Source: Streptomyces sp. AM 4-1-1 (GTDB taxonomy: Bacteria; Actinomycetota; Actinomycetes; Streptomycetales; Streptomycetaceae). Taken from it: a stretch of DNA of 64,000 nt. Shown here piece after piece: positions 8,418 through 16,312 of this stretch (positions are counted from its first letter, which is position 1; each line of letters opens with the position of its first letter). The notes below the pieces were generated by a model that saw only the letters and a list, made by a program, of their open reading frames with translations, was not told where the DNA came from and ran no database searches. The position numbers and the translations under genes are program-made. The stretch lies in the NCBI RefSeq assembly GCF_029167625.1, contig NZ_CP119145.1, positions 1,178,001 to 1,242,000 on the forward strand, given 5' to 3'.

Positions 8418-9233
8418 GTGTACCGCTTCCTGTTGACCCGGCAGTGGGTGATCCTCACCCTCCTCGTCCTCGTACTCATTCCCACGATGGTCGAGCTGGG
8501 CTTCTGGCAGCTGCACCGGCACGAGCACCGCGTGGCCCAGAACGCCTTGATCTCGCACAACCTCAAGGCCGACCCGGTCGCGGTCTCCGCGCTCACCTCC
8601 CCCGGGCACACCGTCCCGCGCACCGACTACTGGCGCCGGGTGACGGCCACCGGGACGTACGACACCGCGCACGAGGTCGTCGTACGCCGCAGGACCTCCG
8701 AGGACGGCCGGATCGGTGTCCTCGTCCTGACCCCGTTCGACCTCAAGGGCGGCGGTACGGTCCTGATCAACCGGGGCTGGGTGCCGTCCGCCGACGACCA
8801 GCGCGCCTTCCCCGAGGTCCCGGCCCCGCCCAGGGGCGAGGTGACCGTGACCGGGCGGCTCAAGGCGGACGAGACGACCGGCGCCAGCGGCATCAAGGAC
8901 CTGTCCGACCTGCCGGACCGTCAGATCATGCTGATCAGCAGCGCCCAGCAGGCGAAGGCGCTCTCCCGCCCGGTGCTCGGCGGCTATGTCGAACAGACCG
9001 GGCCCGTGCCGCCCGGTGACTCCCCCGAGCTCGTCGCCGCCCCCGACGACAGCTCCATCGGCCCGCACATGGCCTACGCCGTGCAGTGGTGGCTGTTCGC
9101 CGCCGCCGTCCCGGTCGGCTGGGTGATCCTGGCGCGGCGCGACAAGCGCGAGATCGCCGAGGCCGCCGCGCGGGCCGCCGAGGCCGCCGACGCTCCGCGC
9201 CGGCCCGAACAGGCCGAGCCCGCGACGGCGTAG
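8418..9233 (+). CDS. SURF1 family cytochrome c oxidase assembly protein
   Basis: A 271-residue membrane protein predicted to help insert heme a in the aa3-type cytochrome oxidase. The first helix spans about residues 8-28 (QWVILTLLVLVLIPTMVELGFWQ), with the SURF1 signature GFWQLHRHEHR directly after it. The extracytoplasmic domain has YWRRVTATGTYD and VLINRGWVP. A second helix near the C-terminus (YAVQWWLFAAAVPVGWVIL) precedes a charged Ala-rich tail. The start is GTG 8418 just before the first helix; the open frame extends to 8319 but that part lacks conservation, and no ribosome site is visible. Confidence 0.9.
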   Translation: MYRFLLTRQWVILTLLVLVLIPTMVELGFWQLHRHEHRVAQNALISHNLKADPVAVSALTSPGHTVPRTDYWRRVTATGTYDTAHEVVVRRRTSEDGRIGVLVLTPFDLKGGGTVLINRGWVPSADDQRAFPEVPAPPRGEVTVTGRLKADETTGASGIKDLSDLPDRQIMLISSAQQAKALSRPVLGGYVEQTGPVPPGDSPELVAAPDDSSIGPHMAYAVQWWLFAAAVPVGWVILARRDKREIAEAAARAAEAADAPRRPEQAEPATA

Positions 9234-9319
9234 GGCGGGTCCGCACCGGCTCCCGCGGCGGGGCGACCGGTGCGCCGGGGCCCGCTTAACCGGCCTCCGG
9301 CCCGGGAACAGGCCAGGAC

Positions 9320-11131
9320 GTGACCCCACGCATCGAGGACCACGCCCTCATCGGCGATCTGGAGACCGCCGCGCTCGTCGGCGGGAACGGTTCGATCGAC
9401 TGGCTCTGTCTTCCCCGCTTCGATTCGGGCGCCTGCTTCGCGGCGCTGCTCGGCGACGAGGAGAACGGTCACTGGCGGATCGCGCCGAAGGGCGCGCACC
9501 TGTGCTCCGGCCGACGGTACGTCGGGGACTCCCTGGTCCTGGAGACGTGGTGGGAGACGCGCACCGGCACCGTCAAGGTCATCGACTTCATGCCGCACCG
9601 CGCCCAGGCCCCCGAGGTGGTGCGCATCGTCGAGGGGGTCAGCGGCTCCGTCGACATGAGCGCCGTGATCCGACTGCGTTTCGACTTCGGCTCGGTCGTC
9701 CCGTGGGTGCGCCGCTCCGGCGGGCACCGGGTGGCGGTCGCCGGGCCGGACTCCGCCTGGCTGCGCAGCGAACCGCCGGTCAAGACCTGGGGCCAGCAGT
9801 TCAGCACCTGTTCGTCGTTCACCGTCACCGAGGGGGAACAGGTGGCGTTCGTGCTGACCTGGCACCCCTCGCACACCCCCCGCCCGGCTCCCGTCGACCC
9901 CTTCGGGGCACTGGCGCGCACCCTCGCCGACTGGGCGAAGTGGTCCGCCCGGTGCACGTACGAGGGTCCGTACCGGGAAGCCGTGATCCGTTCGCTGATC
10001 ACCCTGAAGGCCCTGACCTACGCCCCCACCGGAGGCATCGTGGCCGCCCCCGCCACCGCGCCGCCGGAGGAGACCGGGGGCGCGCGGGGCCCCGACCGCC
10101 GCTTCTGCCGGCTGCCCGGCTCCACCCGGACACTCAGGGCGCTGCTCGCCACCGGGTACCGGGAGGAGGCCACCGCCTGGCGGGACTGGCTGCTGCGCGC
10201 GGTCGCGGGAAACCCGGCGGACCTCCAGCTCGTGTACGGACTCGCCGGCGAGCGACGGCTGCCCGGGACCGAGCCGCCCCTGCCGCACGGAAGGCGCGGC
10301 TCATGGCCCGTCACCACTGGCCCGGGCGTGGGACGGCGGCGGCTCGATGTGTACGGCGAGGTCATCGACTCGCTCAGACTGGCCCGCGAGGCGGGCATGG
10401 GCGACGAGCGGCACTCGTGGAAACTCCAGCTCAGCCTGCTCGGCTTCCTGGAGTCCAGCTGGCGCGAGCCCGACGAGGCGGCGGCCCGGACGCGCGGTGA
10501 GCGCCGCCACTTCGTGCACTCCAAGGTGATGACCTGGGTCGCGGCCGACCGCGCGGTGCGCACGCTGGAGGAGGACCCCTCGCTGCCGGGAGACGCCGAC
10601 CGGTGGCGGGCGATGCGGGACGCGGTGCACCGGGAGGTGTGCGAGAAGGGGTACGACCCGGTGCGGAACACCTTCACACGGTCGTACGGTTCCCGGGAGC
10701 TGGACCCGTCGGCACTGCTGATGGCCCGGTCGGGCTTCCTGCCCGCCGACGACCCCCGGTTCGTCGGGACGGTCGACGCGGTACGTGCCGAGCTGACGCG
10801 CGGCGGGCCGGTGCGCCGCTGCGCCGTCCCGAGCGGCCCGGTGCGGCGTCATGGCGCCGAGGGCGTCCCGGCCGAGGGGGCCCCGGGCGTCGAGGGGACG
10901 TTCCTGGGCTGCTCGTTCCAGCTGGTGGACGCGCTGCTCTCGACCGGGCGTCCCGCTGAGGCGACGGAGCTCTTCGAGCGACTGCTCGCGCTCCGCAACG
11001 ACGTGGGACTCCTCGCCGAGGAGTACGACCCGGTCACCGGCCGCCCGCTCGGCGACTTCCCGCAGGCCCTCGGTCATGTCGCTCTGGTGGGGACGGCGGT
11101 CGCCCTGGCCGGGGCGGACCCGGCAGGATAG
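9320..11131 (+). CDS. GH15 (glucoamylase/trehalase-like) family protein, probably catalytically degenerate
   Basis: A 603-residue protein following the bacterial GH15 layout: beta-rich N-terminus (GDLETAALVGGNGSIDWLCLPRFDSGACFAALLG) and an (alpha/alpha)6 catalytic part from about residue 225. Several conserved blocks remain: APTGGIVAAP, LQLVYGLAGERRL, LDVYGEVIDSL, HFVHSKVMTWVAADRAV and GLLAEEYDP with the expected base Glu. Two active-site blocks are not conserved. The usual NWDYRYCWLRD is GPDRRFCRLPG (about 256-266), and the usual DxGIWE carrying the general acid is DEAAAR (385-390), putting Arg where Glu is expected. It may therefore be a binding or regulatory protein rather than an active hydrolase. 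GTG start; the next gene starts 5 bp after the stop. Confidence 0.85.
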   Translation: MTPRIEDHALIGDLETAALVGGNGSIDWLCLPRFDSGACFAALLGDEENGHWRIAPKGAHLCSGRRYVGDSLVLETWWETRTGTVKVIDFMPHRAQAPEVVRIVEGVSGSVDMSAVIRLRFDFGSVVPWVRRSGGHRVAVAGPDSAWLRSEPPVKTWGQQFSTCSSFTVTEGEQVAFVLTWHPSHTPRPAPVDPFGALARTLADWAKWSARCTYEGPYREAVIRSLITLKALTYAPTGGIVAAPATAPPEETGGARGPDRRFCRLPGSTRTLRALLATGYREEATAWRDWLLRAVAGNPADLQLVYGLAGERRLPGTEPPLPHGRRGSWPVTTGPGVGRRRLDVYGEVIDSLRLAREAGMGDERHSWKLQLSLLGFLESSWREPDEAAARTRGERRHFVHSKVMTWVAADRAVRTLEEDPSLPGDADRWRAMRDAVHREVCEKGYDPVRNTFTRSYGSRELDPSALLMARSGFLPADDPRFVGTVDAVRAELTRGGPVRRCAVPSGPVRRHGAEGVPAEGAPGVEGTFLGCSFQLVDALLSTGRPAEATELFERLLALRNDVGLLAEEYDPVTGRPLGDFPQALGHVALVGTAVALAGADPAG

Positions 11132-11135
11132 GGCC

Positions 11136-11891
11136 ATGGAGCTTGGACTGAAGGACCGTGTGTACATCGTCACCGGCGCGACCCGAGGGCTGGGCAACGC
11201 CACCGCCCGGGCGCTCGCGGCGGACGGGGCCAAGGTGGTCGTCAGCGGCCGGGACGAGCGGCGCGCCGCGTCGGCCGCCGCCGAACTGGGGCCGGACGCC
11301 GTGGGGGTGGCCGCCGACAACACCGACCCCGGGAGCGCGCAGCGCCTGGTGAACACCGCCCGGGAGCGGTTCGGGCGGCTCGACGGCATCCTGGTCAGCG
11401 TCGGCGGACCCGCGCCCGGCGCCGCCGACGACACCACCGACGAACAGTGGCGGTCGGCGTTCGAAACCGTCTTCCTGGGCGCCGTGCGGCTCGCCCGTAC
11501 CGCGTCCGCCGCGCTCGGCGACGGCGGCGTCATCGGCTTCGTGCTGTCCGGCTCGGTCCACGAGCCGATCGCCGGACTGACCCTCTCCAACGGACTGCGT
11601 CCCGGCCTCGCCGGGTTCGCCAAGTCCCTCGCCGACGAGCTGGGCCCGCATGGCATCCGGGTGGTGGGGCTGCTGCCGGGCCGGATCGGCACGGACCGGA
11701 TGCGCGAGCTGGACGCGCTCTCCGGTGACGCCGAGGCGTCCCGCGCGGCCCGCTCGGAGCAGATTCCGCTGCGCCGCTACGGCACACCGGAGGAGTTCGG
11801 GCGGACCGCGGCGTTCCTGCTCTCCCCCGCCGCCTCGTATCTGACGGGCGTCATGCTGCCGGTCGACGGCGGCGCCCGGCACGGCTTCTGA
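11136..11891 (+). CDS. Atypical short-chain dehydrogenase/reductase
   Basis: A 251-residue Rossmann-fold SDR. The cofactor motif TGATRGLG (about residues 13-20) and GRDERR after beta-2 suggest an NADP(H)-type site. The C-terminus (RRYGTPEEFGRTAAFLLSPAASYLTGVMLPVDGG) is typical. The catalytic YxxxK is replaced: after the Ser of LSGSVHEP the expected position reads SNGLR (Ser for Tyr, Arg for Lys). This belongs to a recognisable SDR subgroup with altered catalysis, so the reaction cannot be named. It lies 4 bp after the GH15-like gene and is probably co-transcribed and co-translated with it. Confidence 0.88.
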   Translation: MELGLKDRVYIVTGATRGLGNATARALAADGAKVVVSGRDERRAASAAAELGPDAVGVAADNTDPGSAQRLVNTARERFGRLDGILVSVGGPAPGAADDTTDEQWRSAFETVFLGAVRLARTASAALGDGGVIGFVLSGSVHEPIAGLTLSNGLRPGLAGFAKSLADELGPHGIRVVGLLPGRIGTDRMRELDALSGDAEASRAARSEQIPLRRYGTPEEFGRTAAFLLSPAASYLTGVMLPVDGGARHGF

Positions 11892-11911
11892 CGGCCGGGT
11901 GCGGCGGGCGG

Positions 11912-11934
11912 CGTCCGTCCGCCGGGGCCCCCGT
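11912..11934. terminator. Short hairpin between convergent genes
   Basis: A 10-bp stem with one G-U pair (11912-11921 with 11925-11934) and a 3-nt loop lies between the SDR stop and the stop of the minus-strand AmaP gene. It could serve both directions. Confidence 0.45.
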
Positions 11935-12521
11935 CAGTTCACGCGCTCCGCGTGGTGCTTGACCTCCTTCAGCCGGACCTCGGTGGGCAGGGAGTCGAGC
12001 CCCGCGGAGTTCCTGGCGTGGGTCAGGGACTCACCGGCGAACCTGTCGAGCACCTCGCCCGGCGCCACGTGCGGCTCGGTCAGCAGCCGCACCCGGGCCC
12101 GTGGCGCGGTGCGCCGGCCGGTCAGCCGGACCTTGGCGCGGGACACCCCGTCCAGGGCGCCCGCCTCGTCGGCGAACGCTCCTTCCAGCGCCCGGCCGCG
12201 CAGCACAGCGCCGTCACCGTCGCCGCTGTCGACGAGCAGTTCGGAGAGCCTGGCCCGGCGGAGCTGGGCCAGCAGCCACCACAGCGCGAGCACGACGAGG
12301 ACGGCGAGGACCGCGATCACCGTCGGCCACCACCAGTCCTCGTCCCGCCAGCGGACCCGGTCGGCCTTGCTGAGCAGGACGTCGTGGGTTCCGTCGTACG
12401 GCCACCAGGAGGGCACGGACAGCCCCAGTCCGGCGGCGAGCACGATCCCGCCGCCGCAGATCAGTACGAGCCCGGCCAGGCCGAGCAGCACCCGGTTGAC
12501 GGTCCTGAGCATGCCGCTCAT
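11934..12521 (-). CDS. amaP: Alkaline-shock membrane anchor AmaP-like protein
   Basis: A 195-residue membrane protein, last gene of the Asp23 operon. Two N-terminal helices (about residues 7-35 and 65-88, WWWPTVIAVLAVLVVLALWWLLAQ) flank a Trp-containing external loop. The cytoplasmic part (LLVDSGDGDGAVLRGRALEGAFADEAGALDGVSRAKVRLTGRR) is the AmaP/DUF2993-like segment that resembles Asp23 itself. In firmicutes AmaP tethers Asp23 to the membrane; the same role is inferred here from order and topology. Its ATG overlaps the stop of the preceding gene (12518-12521). Confidence 0.82.
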   Translation of the reverse strand: MSGMLRTVNRVLLGLAGLVLICGGGIVLAAGLGLSVPSWWPYDGTHDVLLSKADRVRWRDEDWWWPTVIAVLAVLVVLALWWLLAQLRRARLSELLVDSGDGDGAVLRGRALEGAFADEAGALDGVSRAKVRLTGRRTAPRARVRLLTEPHVAPGEVLDRFAGESLTHARNSAGLDSLPTEVRLKEVKHHAERVN

Positions 12522-13210
12522 CCCTTCTTCGCCGGTCGGCGGACATGGACGGACAGTGACGGCGGCCGGGCCAGGCCGAGGTCACCGACGCCGTCGGCGA
12601 GCGCGGACTCCAGATCGGCCCGTACGTCGTCGAGTTCACGGAAGTGCGACACCGCGTGCACCTTGGCCTTGGCCCGGCCCATCCGTACCCGTACCGACTG
12701 CACCCCGGAGACCTCCACGGCCCGGTCGCGCAGGACCAGTTCCGCGGCCTTGCGGTCGAGTCCGGCCCGGACGTCCTCGTGGTCGCGGCGCATCGGGAGC
12801 AGGGCCCGCAGTCCCGGTGTGAGGGCGAGGAGGAGGAGCCACAGTCCGACGGCCATCGCGGCGGCGGAACCGGCCAGCACCCAGACGTCGTCCAGCGGAC
12901 GCTTCGCCAGGTCGTCGGCGAGGGAGCGGCGCCACTGCATGGCGGGGTGGTCCGCCCGTACCGCGGCCACGTCGTAGAGGAGCAGTCCGGAGCCGCCGAG
13001 GACCACCAGGGCGAGCACGGCGGCGGGAATTCGGCGGGTGCACCAGAACCGTCCCGCCCGGCCACCGGTCCCGTGTCCCCGGGCCGGTGCCGGTTCGTTC
13101 GGTGCGGTGGGTCCGGGCGGGTCGGGGGTGAGTACGGAAGCGCCCTGTTCGTGGGTGCGGGGGCCGGCCGGACGCCGTGTGCCGTCCTCCGGGCCGCTGG
13201 GCTCGCTCAT
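12518..13210 (-). CDS. DUF6286-type membrane protein of the Asp23 operon
   Basis: A 230-residue protein. About 55 Pro/Glu-rich residues precede a first helix (RRIPAAVLALVVLGGSGLLLYDVAAV), and a second lies at about residue 100-125 (VWVLAGSAAAMAVGLWLLLLAL). A cytoplasmic domain follows (AAELVLRDRAVEVSGVQSVRVRMGRAKAKVHAVSHF) with the same beta pattern as the AmaP C-terminus. Function is unknown; the topology parallels AmaP and suggests a second membrane partner for the Asp23 proteins. ATG 13210 overlaps the preceding stop by 4 nt (13207-13210). An open frame continues to 13342, but that is inside the upstream gene. Confidence 0.82.
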   Translation of the reverse strand: MSEPSGPEDGTRRPAGPRTHEQGASVLTPDPPGPTAPNEPAPARGHGTGGRAGRFWCTRRIPAAVLALVVLGGSGLLLYDVAAVRADHPAMQWRRSLADDLAKRPLDDVWVLAGSAAAMAVGLWLLLLALTPGLRALLPMRRDHEDVRAGLDRKAAELVLRDRAVEVSGVQSVRVRMGRAKAKVHAVSHFRELDDVRADLESALADGVGDLGLARPPSLSVHVRRPAKKG

Positions 13211-13578
13211 CCGACTCTCCCCTGCGCCGCGGTGCCCGCCGCGGTGCAGTGCAGGCGCTCGACCCGCACCGCGACCTCGGGCACGTCCATTCCCGCCAGT
13301 GCCTTCACCCGTTCGGCGACCCGGCGCCGCACCGCGCCGCACTGCCTGCCGATGTCGGAGGGATATCCCAGGTCGAGACCGATCCGGATACGGGCGCTGT
13401 CACGGTGCACCGTGACGGTGGCCCGGGGCAGCGCTCCGTCCTCCGGCGGCTCGTCGACCGCTTCTCTCGCCGCCCGCGCGGCGATCTTCGCCACGACCCG
13501 GTCGGCGATCCGGGTCTGTCCGCGCTGCGCCGCCTCGACCCGGTCGCCGACCGCTGTTCCCGCCGTCACGGCCGTCAC
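13207..13578 (-). CDS. Asp23/Gls24-like protein
   Basis: A 123-residue soluble protein. TRIADRVVAKIAARAAREAV is the N-terminal Asp23 helix motif, followed by strands VTVHRDSARIRIGLDLGYPSDIG and PEVAVRVERLH. It is shorter than the Asp23 gene at 13797. GTG 13578 is chosen because it overlaps the stop of the small membrane gene in a GTGA arrangement (13575-13578); further upstream the frame runs through that gene. It likely forms part of the membrane-associated Asp23 layer; the exact role is unknown. Confidence 0.78.
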   Translation of the reverse strand: MTAVTAGTAVGDRVEAAQRGQTRIADRVVAKIAARAAREAVDEPPEDGALPRATVTVHRDSARIRIGLDLGYPSDIGRQCGAVRRRVAERVKALAGMDVPEVAVRVERLHCTAAGTAAQGRVG

Positions 13579-13766
13579 CGCCGTCGGTCGCCGCGCTCGC
13601 GACTCCGGAAGAAGTCGCCCGGTTCCAGGTCGCCGTCCAGGAAGCGCCCGGCGATGAAGCCGATCGCGCCCAGCGCGGCCACCAGCAGAAAGGCACCGAA
13701 CCCGCCGAAGTATCCGGCGAAACCGAGTGCCATGCCGGCCACCATGCCGACCACAGCCATGCTCAT
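13575..13766 (-). CDS. Small glycine-rich membrane protein of the Asp23 operon
   Basis: A 63-residue protein with two hydrophobic segments (MAVVGMVAGMALGFAGYFGGFGAF and LLVAALGAIGFIAGRFLDG) and an acidic-basic tail (DLEPGDFFRSRERGDRRR). Small membrane proteins of this kind (DUF2273-like) are usual in Asp23 operons. ATG 13766 has a GAGGAG ribosome site. Its stop overlaps the next gene's GTG, and it lies 30 bp after the first Asp23 gene. Confidence 0.82.
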   Translation of the reverse strand: MSMAVVGMVAGMALGFAGYFGGFGAFLLVAALGAIGFIAGRFLDGDLEPGDFFRSRERGDRRR

Positions 13767-13796
13767 CCTGCACTCCTCAACTGCGTCGGTGACGGG

Positions 13797-14291
13797 CTAC
13801 TGGACACGGGACTCCGACTCGTCGTCGTCATCGTCGTCCTCGTCCGGGAGCTTCACGTCGCTGACCGCGATGTTGACCTCGACGACTTCGAGGCCCGTCA
13901 TGCGCTCCACGGCCGTGATCACGTTCTCCCGTACGTCACGGGCGACATCGGAGATCGACACGCCGTAGTCGACGACGATCTCCAGATCGAGGGCGGTCTG
14001 CGATTCGCCGACCTCCGCCTTGACCCCGCGTGTGACGGACTTGCCGCCGCCGGGGACCCGGTCGCGCACGGCGCCGAAGGTACGGGACAGGCCGCTGCCC
14101 ATCGCGTGGACGCCGAACGCGTCCCGTGCCGCCATTCCGGCGATCTTCTCCACCACGCCGTCGGCGATGGTGGTGCGGCCACGGTTGCCCTGGGAGCCGC
14201 CGCGCTTGGTCAGGGAGCTGGAACTCCTCCTGTCGTCCCCGGAGTCCTTGTCGGGGTTCTCGGGCCGGTTGCGCTGGGGGGTTTCGGTCAT
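13797..14291 (-). CDS. Asp23/Gls24 family envelope stress-response protein
   Basis: A 164-residue protein, first gene of a five-gene operon. A polar, low-complexity N-terminus (about 40 residues, with SSSSL) precedes the Asp23 domain: TTIADGVVEKIAGMAARDAFGVHAM, a Gly-rich loop, then TALDLEIVVDYGVSISDVARDVRENVITAVERMTGLEVVEVNIAVSDVKL. The acidic C-tail contains a run of six Asp. Asp23 proteins assemble under the membrane and respond to cell-envelope or alkaline stress. ATG 14291; the 92-bp gap to the divergent gene at 14384 is the likely promoter region and is locally AT-rich. Confidence 0.92.
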   Translation of the reverse strand: MTETPQRNRPENPDKDSGDDRRSSSSLTKRGGSQGNRGRTTIADGVVEKIAGMAARDAFGVHAMGSGLSRTFGAVRDRVPGGGKSVTRGVKAEVGESQTALDLEIVVDYGVSISDVARDVRENVITAVERMTGLEVVEVNIAVSDVKLPDEDDDDDDESESRVQ

Positions 14292-14383
14292 CGCCGCTCT
14301 TCCCTTCGGGAATGATTTGACTTCCTTGTTCACATTAAGTCCGGTTGCCCGGTCTCGCGCCGTGAATGGGGCAGTCTGGAGCA

Positions 14384-15124
14384 ATGACGACGGCTGACAG
14401 TCCGCACAGGGACGACAGAAGGACCGCCGCGGCCACGGAGGCCCTGGTTTCGGCCACCCGGCACCGGCTCGGCATGGGGCGGCTGCTCCCCCTGGGCGGC
14501 CCCTCCGACGGGGCGTGGATCTCGGAGCGTGCGGCGGCCGGGGTGCTGCGCCGGACGGCGGCCCGGCCCGGGGTGGTGATCGGGAAGCTGAGGCTCGGCC
14601 CCGCGGACCCCGACGCGGTGGCGGAGCCCGTGGTGCCGCGCCCGCCCAGCGCCCTGCCGCCGGGCCCGCTGCGGATCGAGGCGAGCCTGGCGGCCACGGA
14701 CGCCGAGCCGCTGCCCGCGGCGGCCGCCGCGCTGCGCTCGGCGCTGCTGTCTGCGGCGGCGGCCCGGCTCGGCCTGGTGGTGTCGGAGGTCGATCTGCGG
14801 GTGACGGAGCTGCTGGACGCGGCGCCCGGACAGCCCACCGGGGAGACGGCGGCCGGAGGGGCCTCGGCGGACGCGGTACGCGGCGACGAACCGGACGGCC
14901 CGGCGGGGATCGCGGCGGCGGCGGTACCCGGCGTGGTGTCACTGACCCGGATGCTGGGCAGCGGGGTGCACGTCGCGGCGGACCACGTGCGGGTCGAGGT
15001 GGCCGCGTCCGGGGACCGCCGGACGCTCGATGTGGCCCTGGCGGTGCGCGAGGCGGTGACGGCGGCCGTGGCGGGACATCCGCCGGTCGCCGTACTGGTC
15101 ACCGCCGTGGTCGACGACGCGTGA
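14384..15124 (+). CDS. Conserved hypothetical protein divergent from the Asp23 operon
   Basis: A 246-residue Ala-rich protein of unknown function. The C-terminal third (GVVSLTRMLGSGVHVAADHVRVEVAASGDRRTLDVALAVREAVTAAVAGHPPVAVLVTAVVDD) has the alternating strand/helix pattern of Asp23 domains, and the middle (GPLRIEASLAATDAEPL..) repeats a related pattern, so it may be a diverged double Asp23-like protein. Homologues are sometimes called nucleopolyhedrovirus P10 family, which is not informative. ATG 14384 has GGAG five bases upstream. Divergent orientation suggests coordinated regulation with the Asp23 operon. Confidence 0.75.
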   Translation: MTTADSPHRDDRRTAAATEALVSATRHRLGMGRLLPLGGPSDGAWISERAAAGVLRRTAARPGVVIGKLRLGPADPDAVAEPVVPRPPSALPPGPLRIEASLAATDAEPLPAAAAALRSALLSAAAARLGLVVSEVDLRVTELLDAAPGQPTGETAAGGASADAVRGDEPDGPAGIAAAAVPGVVSLTRMLGSGVHVAADHVRVEVAASGDRRTLDVALAVREAVTAAVAGHPPVAVLVTAVVDDA

Positions 15125-15148
15125 CCGGACCGGGAGCCGGATCGGACG

Positions 15149-15940
15149 TCAGTCGGTGATGCCCGCCAGGTCCCGCAGCCGGCGGCCCTGCGCGGCCCGT
15201 TCGGCGGCGCGCTGCTCCTCGTACGTGCGGGAGACGGCTCCGCTCAGCAGGGCCTTCGTCTCGATGACGGCGTCGCGCGGCGCGGCCAGCAGCGCGGCGG
15301 CCAGGTCCTGGGCGGTGGCATCGAGCTGGTCGGCGGGGACGACGAGGTTGGCGAGGCCGGTGCGCTCGGCCTCCTCGGCCCGCACGAAGCGGCCGGTGGC
15401 GCAGATTTCGAGCGCGCGGGCGTACCCCACGAGGTGCACCAGGCGGTGGGTGCCGGTCAGGTCGGGGACCAGACCGAGCGTGGTCTCGCGCATGGCGAAC
15501 TGCGCGTCCTCGGCGGCGATCCGCAGATCGCAGGCGAGGGCGAGCTGGAATCCCGCGCCGATCGCGTGGCCCTGGACGGCGGCGATCGACACGAGGTCGT
15601 TGCGCCGCCACCAGGTGAACGCCTCCTGGTAAGCGGCGATGGTCGCGTCGAGCTCCGCCTCGGAGCCGCGCGCCATGTCCAGGAAGGACGGCTCACCGTC
15701 GAACCCCTCGGGGGTGAACGCCTGCCGGTCGAGCCCCGCGGAGAAGGACACGCCCTCGCCACGCAGCACGACCACCCGGACACTGCCGGGCAGCACCCGT
15801 CCGGCCTCTGTCAACGCCCGCCACAGAGCGGGAGACTGAGCGTTGCGCCTGGCCGGATTGCAGAGGGTCACCGTGGCGACCGCGTCATCGACGGTGAGCC
15901 GTACGCCGTCCTGGTCGAGCACAGAGTCGAGCGAGGTCAT
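15149..15940 (-). CDS. Enoyl-CoA hydratase/isomerase (crotonase) family protein
   Basis: A 263-residue crotonase-fold protein. The oxyanion-hole segments are FSAGLDRQAF and AAVQGHAIGAGFQLALACDLRIAAEDAQFAMRETTLGLVPDLTGTHRLVHLVG. Of the two catalytic glutamates of classical hydratases, the one in the GCEL block is replaced by Gln (GAGFQL), while the one in the PEILLG block is kept (RETTLG). The reaction may thus be isomerisation or another acyl-CoA chemistry rather than hydration. ATG 15940 has GGAGGG upstream. Single gene converging with 14384. Confidence 0.88.
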   Translation of the reverse strand: MTSLDSVLDQDGVRLTVDDAVATVTLCNPARRNAQSPALWRALTEAGRVLPGSVRVVVLRGEGVSFSAGLDRQAFTPEGFDGEPSFLDMARGSEAELDATIAAYQEAFTWWRRNDLVSIAAVQGHAIGAGFQLALACDLRIAAEDAQFAMRETTLGLVPDLTGTHRLVHLVGYARALEICATGRFVRAEEAERTGLANLVVPADQLDATAQDLAAALLAAPRDAVIETKALLSGAVSRTYEEQRAAERAAQGRRLRDLAGITD

Positions 15941-15998
15941 GAGGTGCCCTCCGGATCGGGTGCAGTCAGCACTCAAGAAATAAGTGACTGAACAGTAA

Positions 15999-16030
15999 CC
16001 ACCCGGTCGACCGCACGATCGGCCGGGTGG
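15999..16030 (-). terminator. Terminator hairpin of gbn
   Basis: A 12-bp stem with one G-U pair (15999-16010 with 16019-16030) and an 8-nt loop lies 60 bp downstream of the gbn stop. Confidence 0.6.
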
Positions 16031-16090
16031 CCACCGGAACCGGTGAGCACCGGGACGGGTCCGAGGACGCGTCCCGCTCGCCGTCGGCCG

Positions 16091-16312
16091 TCAGGCCGAA
16101 GCGGCCTTCTTGCCTCGCGTCGCGCCGCCACGTCCCCGCAGCGTCACTCCGGACTCACTGAGCATCCGGTGGACGAACCCGTAGGAGCGGCCGGTCTCTT
16201 CGGCCAGCGCCCGGATGCTCGCACCGGAGTCGTACTTCTTCTTCAGGTCTGCCGCGAGCTTGTCGCGCGCGGCGCCGGTCACCCGGCTGCCCTTCTTCAG
16301 AGTCTCGGCCAC
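16091..16312 (-). CDS. gbn: Gbn, GATC-binding nucleoid-associated protein
   Basis: A 73-residue basic protein with one helix-turn-helix. DKLAADLKKKYDSGASIRALAEETGRSYGFVHRMLSESGVTLRGRGG forms the HTH, and the C-tail ATRGKKAASA is basic. Size and sequence match, as I recall, Gbn (SCO1839) of S. coelicolor, a nucleoid-associated protein that binds GATC-containing sites and influences development and antibiotic production. GTG 16312 is preceded by a perfect GAGGAGG (about 16318-16324), giving the 73-residue length; the frame extends further upstream without support. Monocistronic, with several GATC sites in its upstream region. Confidence 0.87.
   Translation of the reverse strand: MAETLKKGSRVTGAARDKLAADLKKKYDSGASIRALAEETGRSYGFVHRMLSESGVTLRGRGGATRGKKAASA

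Noticed and set aside
12644..13657. Plus-strand open frame across the Asp23 operon
   Set aside because: The minus-strand genes have clear Asp23/AmaP motifs, ribosome sites and coupled overlaps; the plus frame has none.
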